A stretch of 28,567 nucleotides of DNA from Bog-366 sp964501985 (GTDB lineage: Bacteria; Acidobacteriota; Terriglobia; UBA7540): positions 1 to 28,567 of the forward strand of contig CAZCVY010000081.1 of NCBI GenBank assembly GCA_964501985.1, in the 5' to 3' direction. The notes below the pieces were generated by a model. It saw only the letters and a program-made list of their open reading frames with translations, was not told where the DNA came from and made no database searches. The translations under genes and the position numbers were made by a program. Each line of letters starts with the position of its first letter. Positions within the stretch are counted from its first letter, which is position 1. Shown piece after piece: positions 8,996 to 17,700 of this stretch.

Positions 8996-9081
8996 TGTAG
9001 CGGCGGTCTCCGACCGCCGCCGTCGATCGGACATCGACGCTACAACACTCCGTCGCCCGGCGGTCGGAGACCGCCATTACA
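8996..9081. repeat. REP-like compound inverted repeat (GGCGGTC type)
   Basis: GCGGCGGTC and GACCGCCGC (9000-9020) form a 9-bp hairpin around a TCC loop. CGTCGAT/ATCGACG (9021-9039) form a second. GGCGGTC-GGA-GACCGCC (9059-9075) is a third, and is the exact reverse complement of 9002-9018, so the whole element folds on itself. GTAGC at 8997 and GCTAC at 9039 bracket the first half. It fills most of the 163-base gap between the second TPR gene and the hexosaminidases, the only long gap in the minus-strand block, and could attenuate or stabilise the transcript. Confidence 0.75.
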
Positions 9082-9119
9082 AGCGGATGTGTAGACTTTT
9101 AGCTCGCCCTTAAATCTAC

Positions 9120-10718
9120 CTATTGACCCAGTCCTACCTGACCCAAACCCTCACGAAGTCGCCCGAGCCAAAGCTGATCGAGGAATGAGGGGTCGCGGTC
9201 GGCTTCACTCTTCTCTGCTCTCAGCGCTACATACTTGGTGTGCGCGGCGGCGGCTTTCTCCCCTTCGCCTGCCTGGCGATAAAGCGCCTCTTCTTCCTGA
9301 TAAGCCTTTGCGGTATCCGGCGCGAGTGCGGTGTAGCTCTCGTAGTCAGCCAGCGCTTTGGTGGGTTGCCCCTGCCGAGCCATCAATCGTGCTCGCCACA
9401 GGTACGCGGGGGCTGTCTGCGCATCCATCGACAGAGCCCGATCAAGCTCCTGGCGGCTCTCTGTAAGGTTGTCCGCCTCCAAGAGGGCCACCCCCAGCGC
9501 GGCGTGGTAGGAAGCGACGGCCGAGTTTAGGGTGACCGCCCGGCGAAGAGATTCTTCCGCTACCGGGAACTTCCCCTGCTCGATTTCGATGACACCTCGC
9601 AGGAAATATGCCTCGTCGGCGTCGCGGGCAAGACGGAGCGCCTCCTCACACGACTGCAAGGCTTCTGGGAAACGGCGCATGAGTGCGAGCGCCACCGCCA
9701 TCTGATAGGGAATGCTCTCCGTTTGCGGGTCCAGCTCGCGCGCCTTGGTGAGCGTAGCGAGAGCGTCCGGGAATTTTTGCTCGGACCCTTGCAGAGTGGC
9801 ATAGGCGAATTGGTAGTTAACATTCTTGGGATCGGCGGCAATCGCCGCAGTCAAGTAAGGAATTGCTCTCTGGGAATCACCGGACAGCAAATAAGCATTC
9901 CCGCGTAGGAATGCCAATTCTCCCGGCGCGCCGGCATCCTCGGGAACGCCTTTAAGCACCGCCAAAGCCTCGACGGGTTCGCCGGCCTTGACGCTGGCGT
10001 CCGCCAGCAGCAGCTTCAGCGTGACATCCTGCGGATTCAACTCGCTGGCGCTTTCCAGCAACTGGCGCGCCTTCTGCGCCTGGCGATGGTGGAGGCACAG
10101 GAAGGCCAGGGTTGCATCGAGGCGGGAATTCTCCGGAATGGCGTCTACCGCCGCATCAATGCTGGCTAATGCCTTCGCGATTTCGCCCGCCTCGAATTCC
10201 GCCCGCACCAGGCTTGCGTGAACCTCCGCATCGGCGGCGGAGTGTGTCCGCGCCTGCTCCAAATAAGGCACTGCTTCTTTGGGCCGTCCGGCGTTAACCA
10301 GGGCGACTCCGAGAGGCGCGTCCGCCTGAAAAAGCTTGGAATCCTTATTCAGAGCCGCGCGCAGTTCGCGAATAGCAGAGCTTTCTTCCTTGTTCTGCAA
10401 ATATGCCATTCCCCAGTAAAAATGCAGGTTTGCAGAGTCATTGCCTAATTGCCGGGCCTGTTTGAAATTTGTGATCGCCTGCGCGGGCTCCCCTGCCGAT
10501 AATTCCGCAACAGCGAGATAAGCGTAGTTCGTGGCTGAAGGATCCTGCTTGATTAACTCCGCGAAAGTCTTCTCGGCATGTTTGAAGTCATTAGCTTTGA
10601 GCTCTTCCTTACCCTCTCCGAGCAACTCCCGCGTGGACTGCGCGACCACAGCGGAGGCCCCAGTCAACAGAAACACCCCTCCCAACAGCACCACCGCAAG
10701 CCGGGCGCAGGTGTTCAA
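9120..10718 (-). CDS. exported TPR-repeat protein (second in the block)
   Basis: This 532-residue protein is almost entirely tetratricopeptide repeats, a helical scaffold for protein binding. Residues 1-26 are a signal peptide (LAVVLLGGVFLLTGASAVVAQ), so it acts in the periplasm or cell envelope. Repeats with the usual W/Y-G-A-P pattern run from about residue 33 to 500 (for example YLAVAELSAGEPAQAITNF). No catalytic domain is seen. The start is TTG at 10718, preceded by GGGAGG; it overlaps the stop of the DUF1326-type gene as TTGA, so translation is coupled. The partner is unknown. Its place between a molybdenum enzyme module and secreted glycosidases suggests an assembly or sorting role, which is a guess. 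The start could also lie slightly downstream, but the signal peptide favours this one. Confidence 0.82.
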   Translation of the reverse strand: MNTCARLAVVLLGGVFLLTGASAVVAQSTRELLGEGKEELKANDFKHAEKTFAELIKQDPSATNYAYLAVAELSAGEPAQAITNFKQARQLGNDSANLHFYWGMAYLQNKEESSAIRELRAALNKDSKLFQADAPLGVALVNAGRPKEAVPYLEQARTHSAADAEVHASLVRAEFEAGEIAKALASIDAAVDAIPENSRLDATLAFLCLHHRQAQKARQLLESASELNPQDVTLKLLLADASVKAGEPVEALAVLKGVPEDAGAPGELAFLRGNAYLLSGDSQRAIPYLTAAIAADPKNVNYQFAYATLQGSEQKFPDALATLTKARELDPQTESIPYQMAVALALMRRFPEALQSCEEALRLARDADEAYFLRGVIEIEQGKFPVAEESLRRAVTLNSAVASYHAALGVALLEADNLTESRQELDRALSMDAQTAPAYLWRARLMARQGQPTKALADYESYTALAPDTAKAYQEEEALYRQAGEGEKAAAAHTKYVALRAEKSEADRDPSFLDQLWLGRLREGLGQVGLGQ

Positions 10719-11569
10719 TGCGATCCTCCCTGCGCCTGCCGAAGGCGCGCGACTTCACGCCGAACGGCCTCAAGGTCGGGAAGCTCTAAGTGTTGGTCGC
10801 GAATGATCTGAAGCATAGAGGCATTGAATGAGCCGCTGCCATCCAAATACTGGACAATCATTCGCCGTTCCCTATAGTCCGCTGCATCGAGATCGATCGA
10901 GCGGTAATTCGCTTGCCGCCGGCTGTAATCGAAATGGAGCTTTGCCCCGTCGTCATGCATGCGGTAGCGGATGTTCTGCACATATTGGAGAGCATTGGCG
11001 AAGCGGTCCTGCGCGGCGTAGGCCGGAAAAGGCGGTTGCGCCTGCCCCCAATTGCGATCCACCGCCATGTCCAGTATATCCGGGATGGAAACCTGAAAGA
11101 GGTGGCCATCGGTCACCTGCGCGAGAATGGGCACCTCGCGCACGTAAGGAAACTCCGAGGTCCCGGACGCCGAGAAACTTGCCAGCAACTGCAAAAATGC
11201 CGCCCGAACTTCCGGCGGAGTCGAGCGATCGAGGTAGATTGCGGAGAGCTTTGCATAACTCATTCCGCAGGGTCCACTGGTATCCACGACGTTCAGGTTA
11301 TTCAGACGAACACCTCCGTAATGTCCGTCAACGATGTGCAGATAGAGGGTTGCCTCACAATGCCCAAAGGTGGATCCCCCGTTGGTCCGGCAGGGACAGG
11401 GAACGGCGCAAGGGCAGCAAACCACTCCTTCGCCTTTCAAATGCCAGTCGGCGCCCGTGGAATGCGCGGTGCGGGCGTTGGCCGCCTTCTGGCTATCGCA
11501 CTGGCTGATTCCCGGAGCAGGAATCCACCAGATCGCTATTATTGCGTAAAGAAATATGGGATATCGGAT
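10715..11569 (-). CDS. exported DUF1326-like cysteine-rich protein; non-canonical start (ATC?)
   Basis: The core resembles DUF1326, a family of unknown function with a CxC...CPC N-terminal motif. Here it reads DWHLKGEGVVCCPC, then VPCPC, then FGHCEATLYLHI, followed by GPCGMSY. The first ATG/GTG/TTG in frame (TTG at 11440) would cut off the conserved DWHL segment and has no ribosome site. Upstream in the same frame lies an uninterrupted hydrophobic segment (YPIFLYAIIAIWWIP) reaching back to the TAG stop of the molybdenum enzyme gene. In that stretch the only codon well placed behind a Shine-Dalgarno (GGGAG at 11582-11578, 8 bases away) is ATC at 11569, giving 284 residues. ACG codons at 11575 and 11572 are alternatives, as are a sequence error or readthrough of the in-frame TAG. 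The C-terminal half (from about SIPDILDMAVD) is not recognised. The product is coupled to the following TPR gene. Confidence 0.65.
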   Translation of the reverse strand: MRYPIFLYAIIAIWWIPAPGISQCDSQKAANARTAHSTGADWHLKGEGVVCCPCAVPCPCRTNGGSTFGHCEATLYLHIVDGHYGGVRLNNLNVVDTSGPCGMSYAKLSAIYLDRSTPPEVRAAFLQLLASFSASGTSEFPYVREVPILAQVTDGHLFQVSIPDILDMAVDRNWGQAQPPFPAYAAQDRFANALQYVQNIRYRMHDDGAKLHFDYSRRQANYRSIDLDAADYRERRMIVQYLDGSGSFNASMLQIIRDQHLELPDLEAVRREVARLRQAQGGSH

Positions 11570-11581
11570 CGTCGTTGCTCC

Positions 11582-12607
11582 CTAAACCACCACACAGCGG
11601 ACGCGATGATACCAGTTGTTCGTATATCCGTCTAATCGTGCAGGATCGCGCTCAGCCGGCTGCGCCTGCCCCTGTGTATCCCTTGCCCGCACCACAAACT
11701 CGACCTGGCCCGGTTGAGTCAATTCCCAGGAAATCTCCCACGCGACCCACTCAAGATCCGTTCCGCGGTCCAGCGTTGCGGGACGCCATGTGCTGCCGGC
11801 GTCGGCGCTCACCTCGACAGATTCAACCTTCCCCGCCCCGGTCCATGCGAGGCCGCGAATTTCGACTTTCCCGCGCTTCAGGACTGCCCCCTTCTGGGGA
11901 TCGATAATTACGGACTTCACTTGAATTCGCGGCAGCACTTGACGGTCGAGTTCACCGGAAGCTGTCTGGCGGGATTGCTGATACGTACCGCCTTCGGGGG
12001 GCAACCCAGCAGCAGCCACCACGATGCGGTCCAGCCATTTTACCGAATCCATCCCGTACCATCCTGGCAGCACCACCCGCCAAGGCGCCCCGTGTTGGAG
12101 CGTCAAGGGGCGCGAATTGAGGTGGGTTGCCAGAATTCCGTCGGCCATCGCCCGGTCCAAAGGAACGCTGCGCTTGTAGCCATCACGCCCGAAGAAATGC
12201 ACATGCGCGGCAGCGCGGGTGGGGCGAGCCAACATCATCACATCCTTCAGCGGCCAGCCGGCCCAGGCGCCGCTGCTCACCAACCCGGTGGCGCCAACGC
12301 GGTTCCCGGCGCACTCCAGCACCGCGCCGAACTTCCGCTCATGCAACGCCGCGAGATCGGCTGCTGCCAGCTCACAGGGCGCCTCCACTTCACCCTCGAT
12401 TTTCAGAGTTGCAGCCTCCAATCGAGCGGGCGCCGCGAAGTGATTTCGCACATAGAAATCTTCCACCGGCGTGTATCGACCCTGGAGCGACCATAGATCA
12501 AACTCCATTTCCAGGGGATCCATGGAAATAACGTGGTGCTCGCCCCTGAGGATCTCAGGAACCAGCAATCCGCTGCTCAGCAGCGTCATGAAATAGCGTC
12601 GATCCAT
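11582..12607 (-). CDS. sulfite-oxidase-family molybdopterin enzyme
   Basis: This is a 341-residue oxidoreductase of the sulfite oxidase family, binding a molybdenum pyranopterin. The N-terminus MDRRYFMTLLSSGLL resembles a short Tat signal, suggesting export with cofactor. The molybdopterin domain (about 40-215) holds the Mo-ligand cysteine Cys99 in LECAGN, plus HGAPWRVVLPGWYGMDSVKW, which is typical of the family. A C-terminal Ig-like dimerisation domain follows (about 225-335; ending GYTNNWYHRVRCVVV). No heme domain is fused. The physiological substrate could be sulfite or another oxyanion or sulfoxide; this cannot be told. The gene starts at ATG 12607 with only a weak ribosome site and lies 60 bases after the first TPR gene. 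The DUF1326-type protein directly downstream, in the same frame, may be its partner. Confidence 0.85.
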   Translation of the reverse strand: MDRRYFMTLLSSGLLVPEILRGEHHVISMDPLEMEFDLWSLQGRYTPVEDFYVRNHFAAPARLEAATLKIEGEVEAPCELAAADLAALHERKFGAVLECAGNRVGATGLVSSGAWAGWPLKDVMMLARPTRAAAHVHFFGRDGYKRSVPLDRAMADGILATHLNSRPLTLQHGAPWRVVLPGWYGMDSVKWLDRIVVAAAGLPPEGGTYQQSRQTASGELDRQVLPRIQVKSVIIDPQKGAVLKRGKVEIRGLAWTGAGKVESVEVSADAGSTWRPATLDRGTDLEWVAWEISWELTQPGQVEFVVRARDTQGQAQPAERDPARLDGYTNNWYHRVRCVVV

Positions 12608-12667
12608 GGAGATATGCTCGCGCGCCGGGGTGGGTTGTCAGTACAGCCGGCTTAATGCTCCGCGTTC

Positions 12668-14251
12668 TCAAGGATTTGCTTGGGTTTCAGGAACCTCAAT
12701 CTGCGGATCGAGTTGCCGGGCGCGTTCGAGCGCGTTTTTCGCGCCGCCCGGGTCGCCGTCCTTCCCCAAAGCCAGGCTCAAGTTAAAATAAGCTCGAGCC
12801 TCGTCGGGATTCAAATCGATGGCCGAGCGAAGTTGGCCAATGGCGCCCTTTACATCCCCAAGTTTCAGCAGGACCCCGCCCAGATTGGTGTGCGCCTGGG
12901 CCAAATTCGGCCACTTGGTCAAGGCCGCCTTAAAAGCATCGCGCGACGCATTGAGGTCGCCCTTCCCGAGTTCTTGCATGCCGAGGTTGTACTGAGTAAC
13001 GGCTTGGGCATAATCGGCGCTCGCGTGATGCAGTCGCTCGACCTCGGCGAAGGCAGCGACGGAGTCCTCATGTTTCCCCAATTGCTCGAGGGTCTGCCCC
13101 AGAATGTAGTAAGCCTGACCGTTGTCGGCCTGTAGGGCGATTGCACGGCGCAACTCCGCTTCCGCCTCTGCCAACTGTCCTGTCCGGTGTAATGTAAAAC
13201 CGAGCTGATAATGAATGTCCGTACTTGACGAATTCAATTTCGCCGCGTTTCTAAGGGTTTCCAAAGCCCCTTGCAAATCACCCAACTGACGTAAGGCAAT
13301 CCCCAGATTCAACTGGGCATCCACCCAAGTGGGATCGAGTTTCGCGGCTTGGCGAAATTCCTGAGCTGCCCCGGGAAGGTCGCCACTCTCTTGCAAGCCC
13401 CCCCCCAGCAAGAAGTGGGCCTCAGCGTCCTGCGGGAGCAAGTCTACGGCTTTTCTCTGGGCCACCAAAGCCTCTTCAGTTCGGCCTTCTTCCCCCAGCA
13501 GGGCCCCGAGGCGCATTTGCGCCTCGGCGTTTCCCTGCCCGGCGGCAATGCGGAACTCGTATTCTGCTCCTTCCAGCTCGTGCTTCTTCCATAACGCCGA
13601 ACCCAGGTTCAAGCGGGCTTCCGAGAAATCGGGCTGCATCTCGATGATCTCTCGGAACTCACCAATTGCCGCATCCGTCTCCCCCTCTCCGGCCAGAAGT
13701 TGTCCAAGATTATTTCGGGCGTCCGAATATTGCGGATTGGCCTTAATTGCAGCTCGAAATTCCTCCGCTGCTTCCGTCGCATTTCCTTGCTTCTGTAAAT
13801 TCAAACCCAAGCTGTTGAGCGCCTCGAAATATGCGGGGTTCAGTTTCAACGCTCGGCGGAAATGCTGCTCAGCCCCGGGAAGGTCGTTTTGCTGCGAGAG
13901 CACCAAGCCCAAATTGTAATTCGCCTCGGGCCAATCGGGGCGATCCGCCAGAATCCTGCCAAACTCCGCCACGGCTTCCTCCAGCTTACCCTCCCGCGCC
14001 AGCGTTATGGCCAAATTCTCACGGGCTTCCGGAAGCCCAGAGGAGGCTTTCACGGCGCCGCGGAATTCCCGCTCGGCCAGGCCTAGGTCTCCATGCTCAA
14101 GAGCGTCAAGCCCGCCGGCCAAATAGCAGCCCGCGGGCCTCTCCGCGTCTCCATCCTGCGCCCGGAGGATCGGGGCTACGCAGGCGAATGCGCTGACAAT
14201 AGCCACCACGGCGGCGAATCTTCCCCGGGGAAAACCCTGCATGTAGTTCAT
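12668..14251 (-). CDS. exported TPR-repeat protein (first in the block)
   Basis: This 527-residue tetratricopeptide scaffold is preceded by a signal peptide (FAAVVAIVSAFACVAPILRAQ). About a dozen 34-residue repeats fill the rest (for example EANYNLGLVLSQQNDLPGAE, HTNLGGVLLKLGDVKGAI). The ATG at 14251 is chosen because GAAGGTG precedes it and the signal peptide begins there. An in-frame ATG 156 bases upstream would add an untypical Ser/Arg-rich stretch and would lie downstream of the predicted promoter but without a ribosome site. It opens the minus-strand block that continues with the molybdenum enzyme, so it may help assemble or anchor that enzyme; this is inference. It is a different protein from the TPR protein at 9120-10718, though similar in build. 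Confidence 0.83.
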   Translation of the reverse strand: MNYMQGFPRGRFAAVVAIVSAFACVAPILRAQDGDAERPAGCYLAGGLDALEHGDLGLAEREFRGAVKASSGLPEARENLAITLAREGKLEEAVAEFGRILADRPDWPEANYNLGLVLSQQNDLPGAEQHFRRALKLNPAYFEALNSLGLNLQKQGNATEAAEEFRAAIKANPQYSDARNNLGQLLAGEGETDAAIGEFREIIEMQPDFSEARLNLGSALWKKHELEGAEYEFRIAAGQGNAEAQMRLGALLGEEGRTEEALVAQRKAVDLLPQDAEAHFLLGGGLQESGDLPGAAQEFRQAAKLDPTWVDAQLNLGIALRQLGDLQGALETLRNAAKLNSSSTDIHYQLGFTLHRTGQLAEAEAELRRAIALQADNGQAYYILGQTLEQLGKHEDSVAAFAEVERLHHASADYAQAVTQYNLGMQELGKGDLNASRDAFKAALTKWPNLAQAHTNLGGVLLKLGDVKGAIGQLRSAIDLNPDEARAYFNLSLALGKDGDPGGAKNALERARQLDPQIEVPETQANP

Positions 14252-14362
14252 CGCACCTTCGAATGGCTGCCGGCGTTCTGAGGTTCGCGGTCCGTCGTGT
14301 GTGATGGGTGATCCCCAATCCTCTATTTTTGATTGAGTGCTCCCAAGCCTTAATAATAACGA

Positions 14363-14391
14363 AATAAAACGTAAGGAATTGTACTTGACAA
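14363..14391 (-). promoter_or_regulatory. putative sigma70-type promoter of the TPR-molybdenum enzyme-GH20 block
   Basis: On the minus strand TTGTCA (14391-14386) is followed after 17 bases by TTTATT (14368-14363). The -35 matches five of six consensus bases and the -10 four of six. It lies about 110 bases upstream of the TPR start at 14251. It overlaps the plus-strand promoter, so the two may compete. Confidence 0.45.
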
Positions 14392-14413
14392 GAAAAGTGC
14401 AGCGCAATAGTAT
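14385..14413 (+). promoter_or_regulatory. putative sigma70-type promoter of the TonB-dependent receptor
   Basis: TTGACA (14385-14390) is a perfect -35. After exactly 17 bases comes TAGTAT (14408-14413), four of six for -10. Transcription would start near 14420, leaving a leader of about 325 bases before the receptor start at 14747. Confidence 0.55.
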
Positions 14414-14474
14414 CTTCTCGTTGAAGGTGGGTAGTAGAAGACCGGTAGGGCGAATTTCTCAAAAAACCAAATAA

Positions 14475-14520
14475 ATTTAGACTGGTGGGGGCCGTCTAAA
14501 TGTCCCTTTGGTGGGCATTT
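14475..14520 (+). promoter_or_regulatory. two mutually exclusive hairpins in the TonB receptor leader
   Basis: ATTTAGAC (14475-14482) pairs with GTCTAAAT (14494-14501). A second stem pairs AAATG-CCC (14498-14506, one bulged T) with GGGCATTT (14513-14520). Both stems need 14498-14501, so only one can form at a time. The layout resembles an attenuator or a ligand-switched leader. I recognise no known riboswitch class. The rest of 14521-14746 holds no gene. Confidence 0.4.
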
Positions 14521-14746
14521 TAGGTAATAAGAACTCCACGATCCGAAGCGAGAGTTGCCGCCGAGAAGGCCGCCCTAAAAGACAAAAGGACAGGCGTAAG
14601 CCGCCATCGGCTTCGAATCGAGGCGGGCTGAAGTCGGGTCACGAGGGTTGATTTGTCCATGCGTGCAATGCCCAGCGGACCAAAACTTACTTTCCACGAT
14701 GAAAGCCAAACCGTGGATACGACAAGCTGAAACACAGGAGGATTCA

Positions 14747-17700
14747 ATGGAATTAGTTGGGCGACGGCTGTCGAACATCGTGATGGGAGCGGCGCTCGCG
14801 TTGGCCGTTCTGACCTCGTCTACTGCTTTGCACGCACAAGCGACGGGCACAATTAGTGGCTACGTGAAAGACTCCAGTGGCGCGATCGTTCCGCAGGCCA
14901 AAGTGACCGCCACCCACGTGCAGCACGGCACGGTCTACCCCGCGAACACGAATGATGAGGGCTTTTATAACTTCCCCGCCCTGGACCCGGGAGACTACAC
15001 TTTGACCGTGGAGAAAGAGGGCTTTGAGCGCACGGTGCAGACGGGCCTATCGCTCACCGTCGCGCAGAACCTGCGTGTGGACTTAGCCTTGACCGTGGGT
15101 ACCGTAACGCAGCAAGTCAACGTTAGCGGTGAAGCCCCCCTTGTGGACACGACCTCCGGCACTGTCTCCGGTCTGGTGGATGATCGCCGGATCGTGGACC
15201 TTCCCTTAAACGGGCGCAACATCATGGGCCTGGCGGAACTCGTCCCCGGCGTGACCAACGTCACCGCGCCCCAATACCTGTCAAGTGCACGCGGGGGGCC
15301 CATGTTGGACAGCAACGGGGGCCGCGGAAACATGAACCTCTTCACCTTCGACGGCTCGTTCTTTAACAACCCCTCCCGCAATACGGGAATGAATTACCCG
15401 CCTCCCGATGCCATCCAGGAATTCCGGCTCTTGACTTCAAACTTCGATGCCGAGTTCGGACGCAATTCCGGCTCCCAGGCAATGGTGGTGGCGCGCGCCG
15501 GAACGAATGACATCCATGGCGATGTTTGGGAATTTCTGCGCAATAACGACCTGAATGCCCGCAACTTTTTTGCGGCGACGGTGCCGGGCATCAAAGAAAA
15601 CCAATTCGGTGGTGTGATCGGGGGACCGATCAAGAAGGACAAGGCCTACTTTTTCGGCTCCTACCAAGCCTTGCTCGACCGGCCACAGGCAGTGCCCAAC
15701 GAGACGCTGGTACCCTCGGCGGCTGAACGGATGGGAAACTTCACCGACCTGCTGCCGGGAACCGTTTTGACCAATCCCACCAACCCCAATACCGGTTTGG
15801 CCTACACAACCCCTTCGGGCGCCCCCTGCGTAGCCAACAATATCATCGACCCCAGTTGCATCACGGCGCCTTCCACCAGTCTGCTCAGTTACGTGCCGGA
15901 AAGCTCCACCGGAAGCGTTACGTCCCTGGGGGCGAGTCCGATCAATGATTATCTGTATCTGGCCCGCATCGACCTGAACCTGAGCTCGAAACAGTCCGTG
16001 TTCGGGCACGCTTTTATTGACCACAACAACAGCAGCACGACGATTGCAGGCGGCAACATTGCCGGATACGATGGCGCCGTGAGCCCGGCGGAAACCGACA
16101 GCTTCGCTGTGAATGACACTTACACGTTCAGGCCTGATCTGGTGAACCAGGTCGTGGTCGCCTATTTGCGCACCACTTCCACTTTCGACTTGACGCGCAC
16201 GCAGGCCCCCTCCGCCATCGGCATCGACATGCCGCAATATGCTCCCAATGGGGTGCTGGGGGTAAGCCTGTCGGGAGGCTTCAGCCTTCAGGGAGGTGGC
16301 TACAACCAATTCAAAAACAATAACTTTCAGGTCCGCGATACGCTCACCTGGCTCCGGGGACGCCATGAATTAAAAATGGGTGGGGAGGTCTTGAAACTCC
16401 ACTTCCTCCAGCGCTTCATTGGGGAGCCCGGATTCAACTTTAACGGCATCGAATCCGGGGATGCGTTTTCTGACTATCTGCTTGGCGCATTCTCATCGCT
16501 CCAGGTTTCTTTCGGGATCGCCGACAATGACGACGTCACCACGGCGCCGAGCCTTTTCATCCAGGACCGATTCAAGGTGACCAAGCGCTTTACCCTGACC
16601 TACGGGATGCGTTGGGAGCCCGACAGGTTCTGGTACGATAAACACAATGCCATCGATACCATCCGCGCCGGCGAACAATCCAAAGTTGACCCCGATGCGC
16701 CCCCCGGCATCGTATTTCCGGGAGACCCCGGCATCCCGCGGGCTCTTGTCCCCACGGAATGGGGGAGTCTTGCCCCGCGGTTGGGGTTTGCCTGGGACGT
16801 GTTCGGTGACGGCAAGACCAGCGTTCGCGGAGGGTACGGCGTTTTCTTCAACCAACTCAATGCGGACTCGGAATCCCAACAGAACGCGCCCTACTCCGGG
16901 GTAACAAACTATTACAACGGCAATTGGACGAACCCGTTCGCCTCTACGCTTACCACCGCTCCCCCTGCGGTGGTGACGGGCAAGTTTGGCTGCGTGCCGA
17001 GTTCCACGGCTCCCTTCGTTACCTGCCCACTGTTCCCCATCCCGGTATTTGGTCTCTTTATCGATGGGTCGTTGCGCACGCCCTATAGCCAAGCATTTAA
17101 TTTGTGGGTCCAGCGCCAGCTTACCCCCTCAACGATGTTGGAGGTTGGCTACGTTGGAAACATCGGAATCAAGCTGAACGGCCTGCTTAACTTTAATCCG
17201 GCGCAATTCATCCCCGGAACAACGTATGACGCGGCGACGGGCATGGAAAACACCAACTCCAACCCGGGCAACGATAATAACCGTGTCGCGTTTGAGCCGG
17301 GTATTATCGGCTCAGCGGCATGGGACCTCGGGAACGATTACCGCAGTTGGTACCATAGCTTTCAGGCCCAGATCAACCACCGCCTGGGCCATGGCCTGTC
17401 GGTGCAGTCGTCCTACACCCTCTCCAAAACTGTCGACATGTGTTCGGCGATCTGCGAGGGTTGCGGCTGCGTTTCCAATCCCTTCCATACGCACAGCATT
17501 CGCGGGCGCGCCAACTTCGATCGACGCAACGCCTTCGTGGCCAGTTGGCTTTGGTCGCCGCCGGTGAAATTCAGCGATCATTGGAAGAATGAACTTCTGG
17601 GCGGCTGGAGCTTTAGCGGCATCACTACCATCCAAAGCGGCGCCCCCATGTCCTTCACTAACAGCGGAACCGACGTGGCGGTGGACGGGACGAATGCGCC

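Noticed and set aside
8957..9034. Upstream ATG for hexosaminidase copy 3 at 9034
   Set aside because: It falls in the palindromic repeat; the ATG at 8956 has a good ribosome site and begins the signal peptide.
15437..17092. Minus-strand open frames opposite the TonB receptor
   Set aside because: They are antisense to a gene with complete domain structure, and no domains are recognisable in the antisense proteins.
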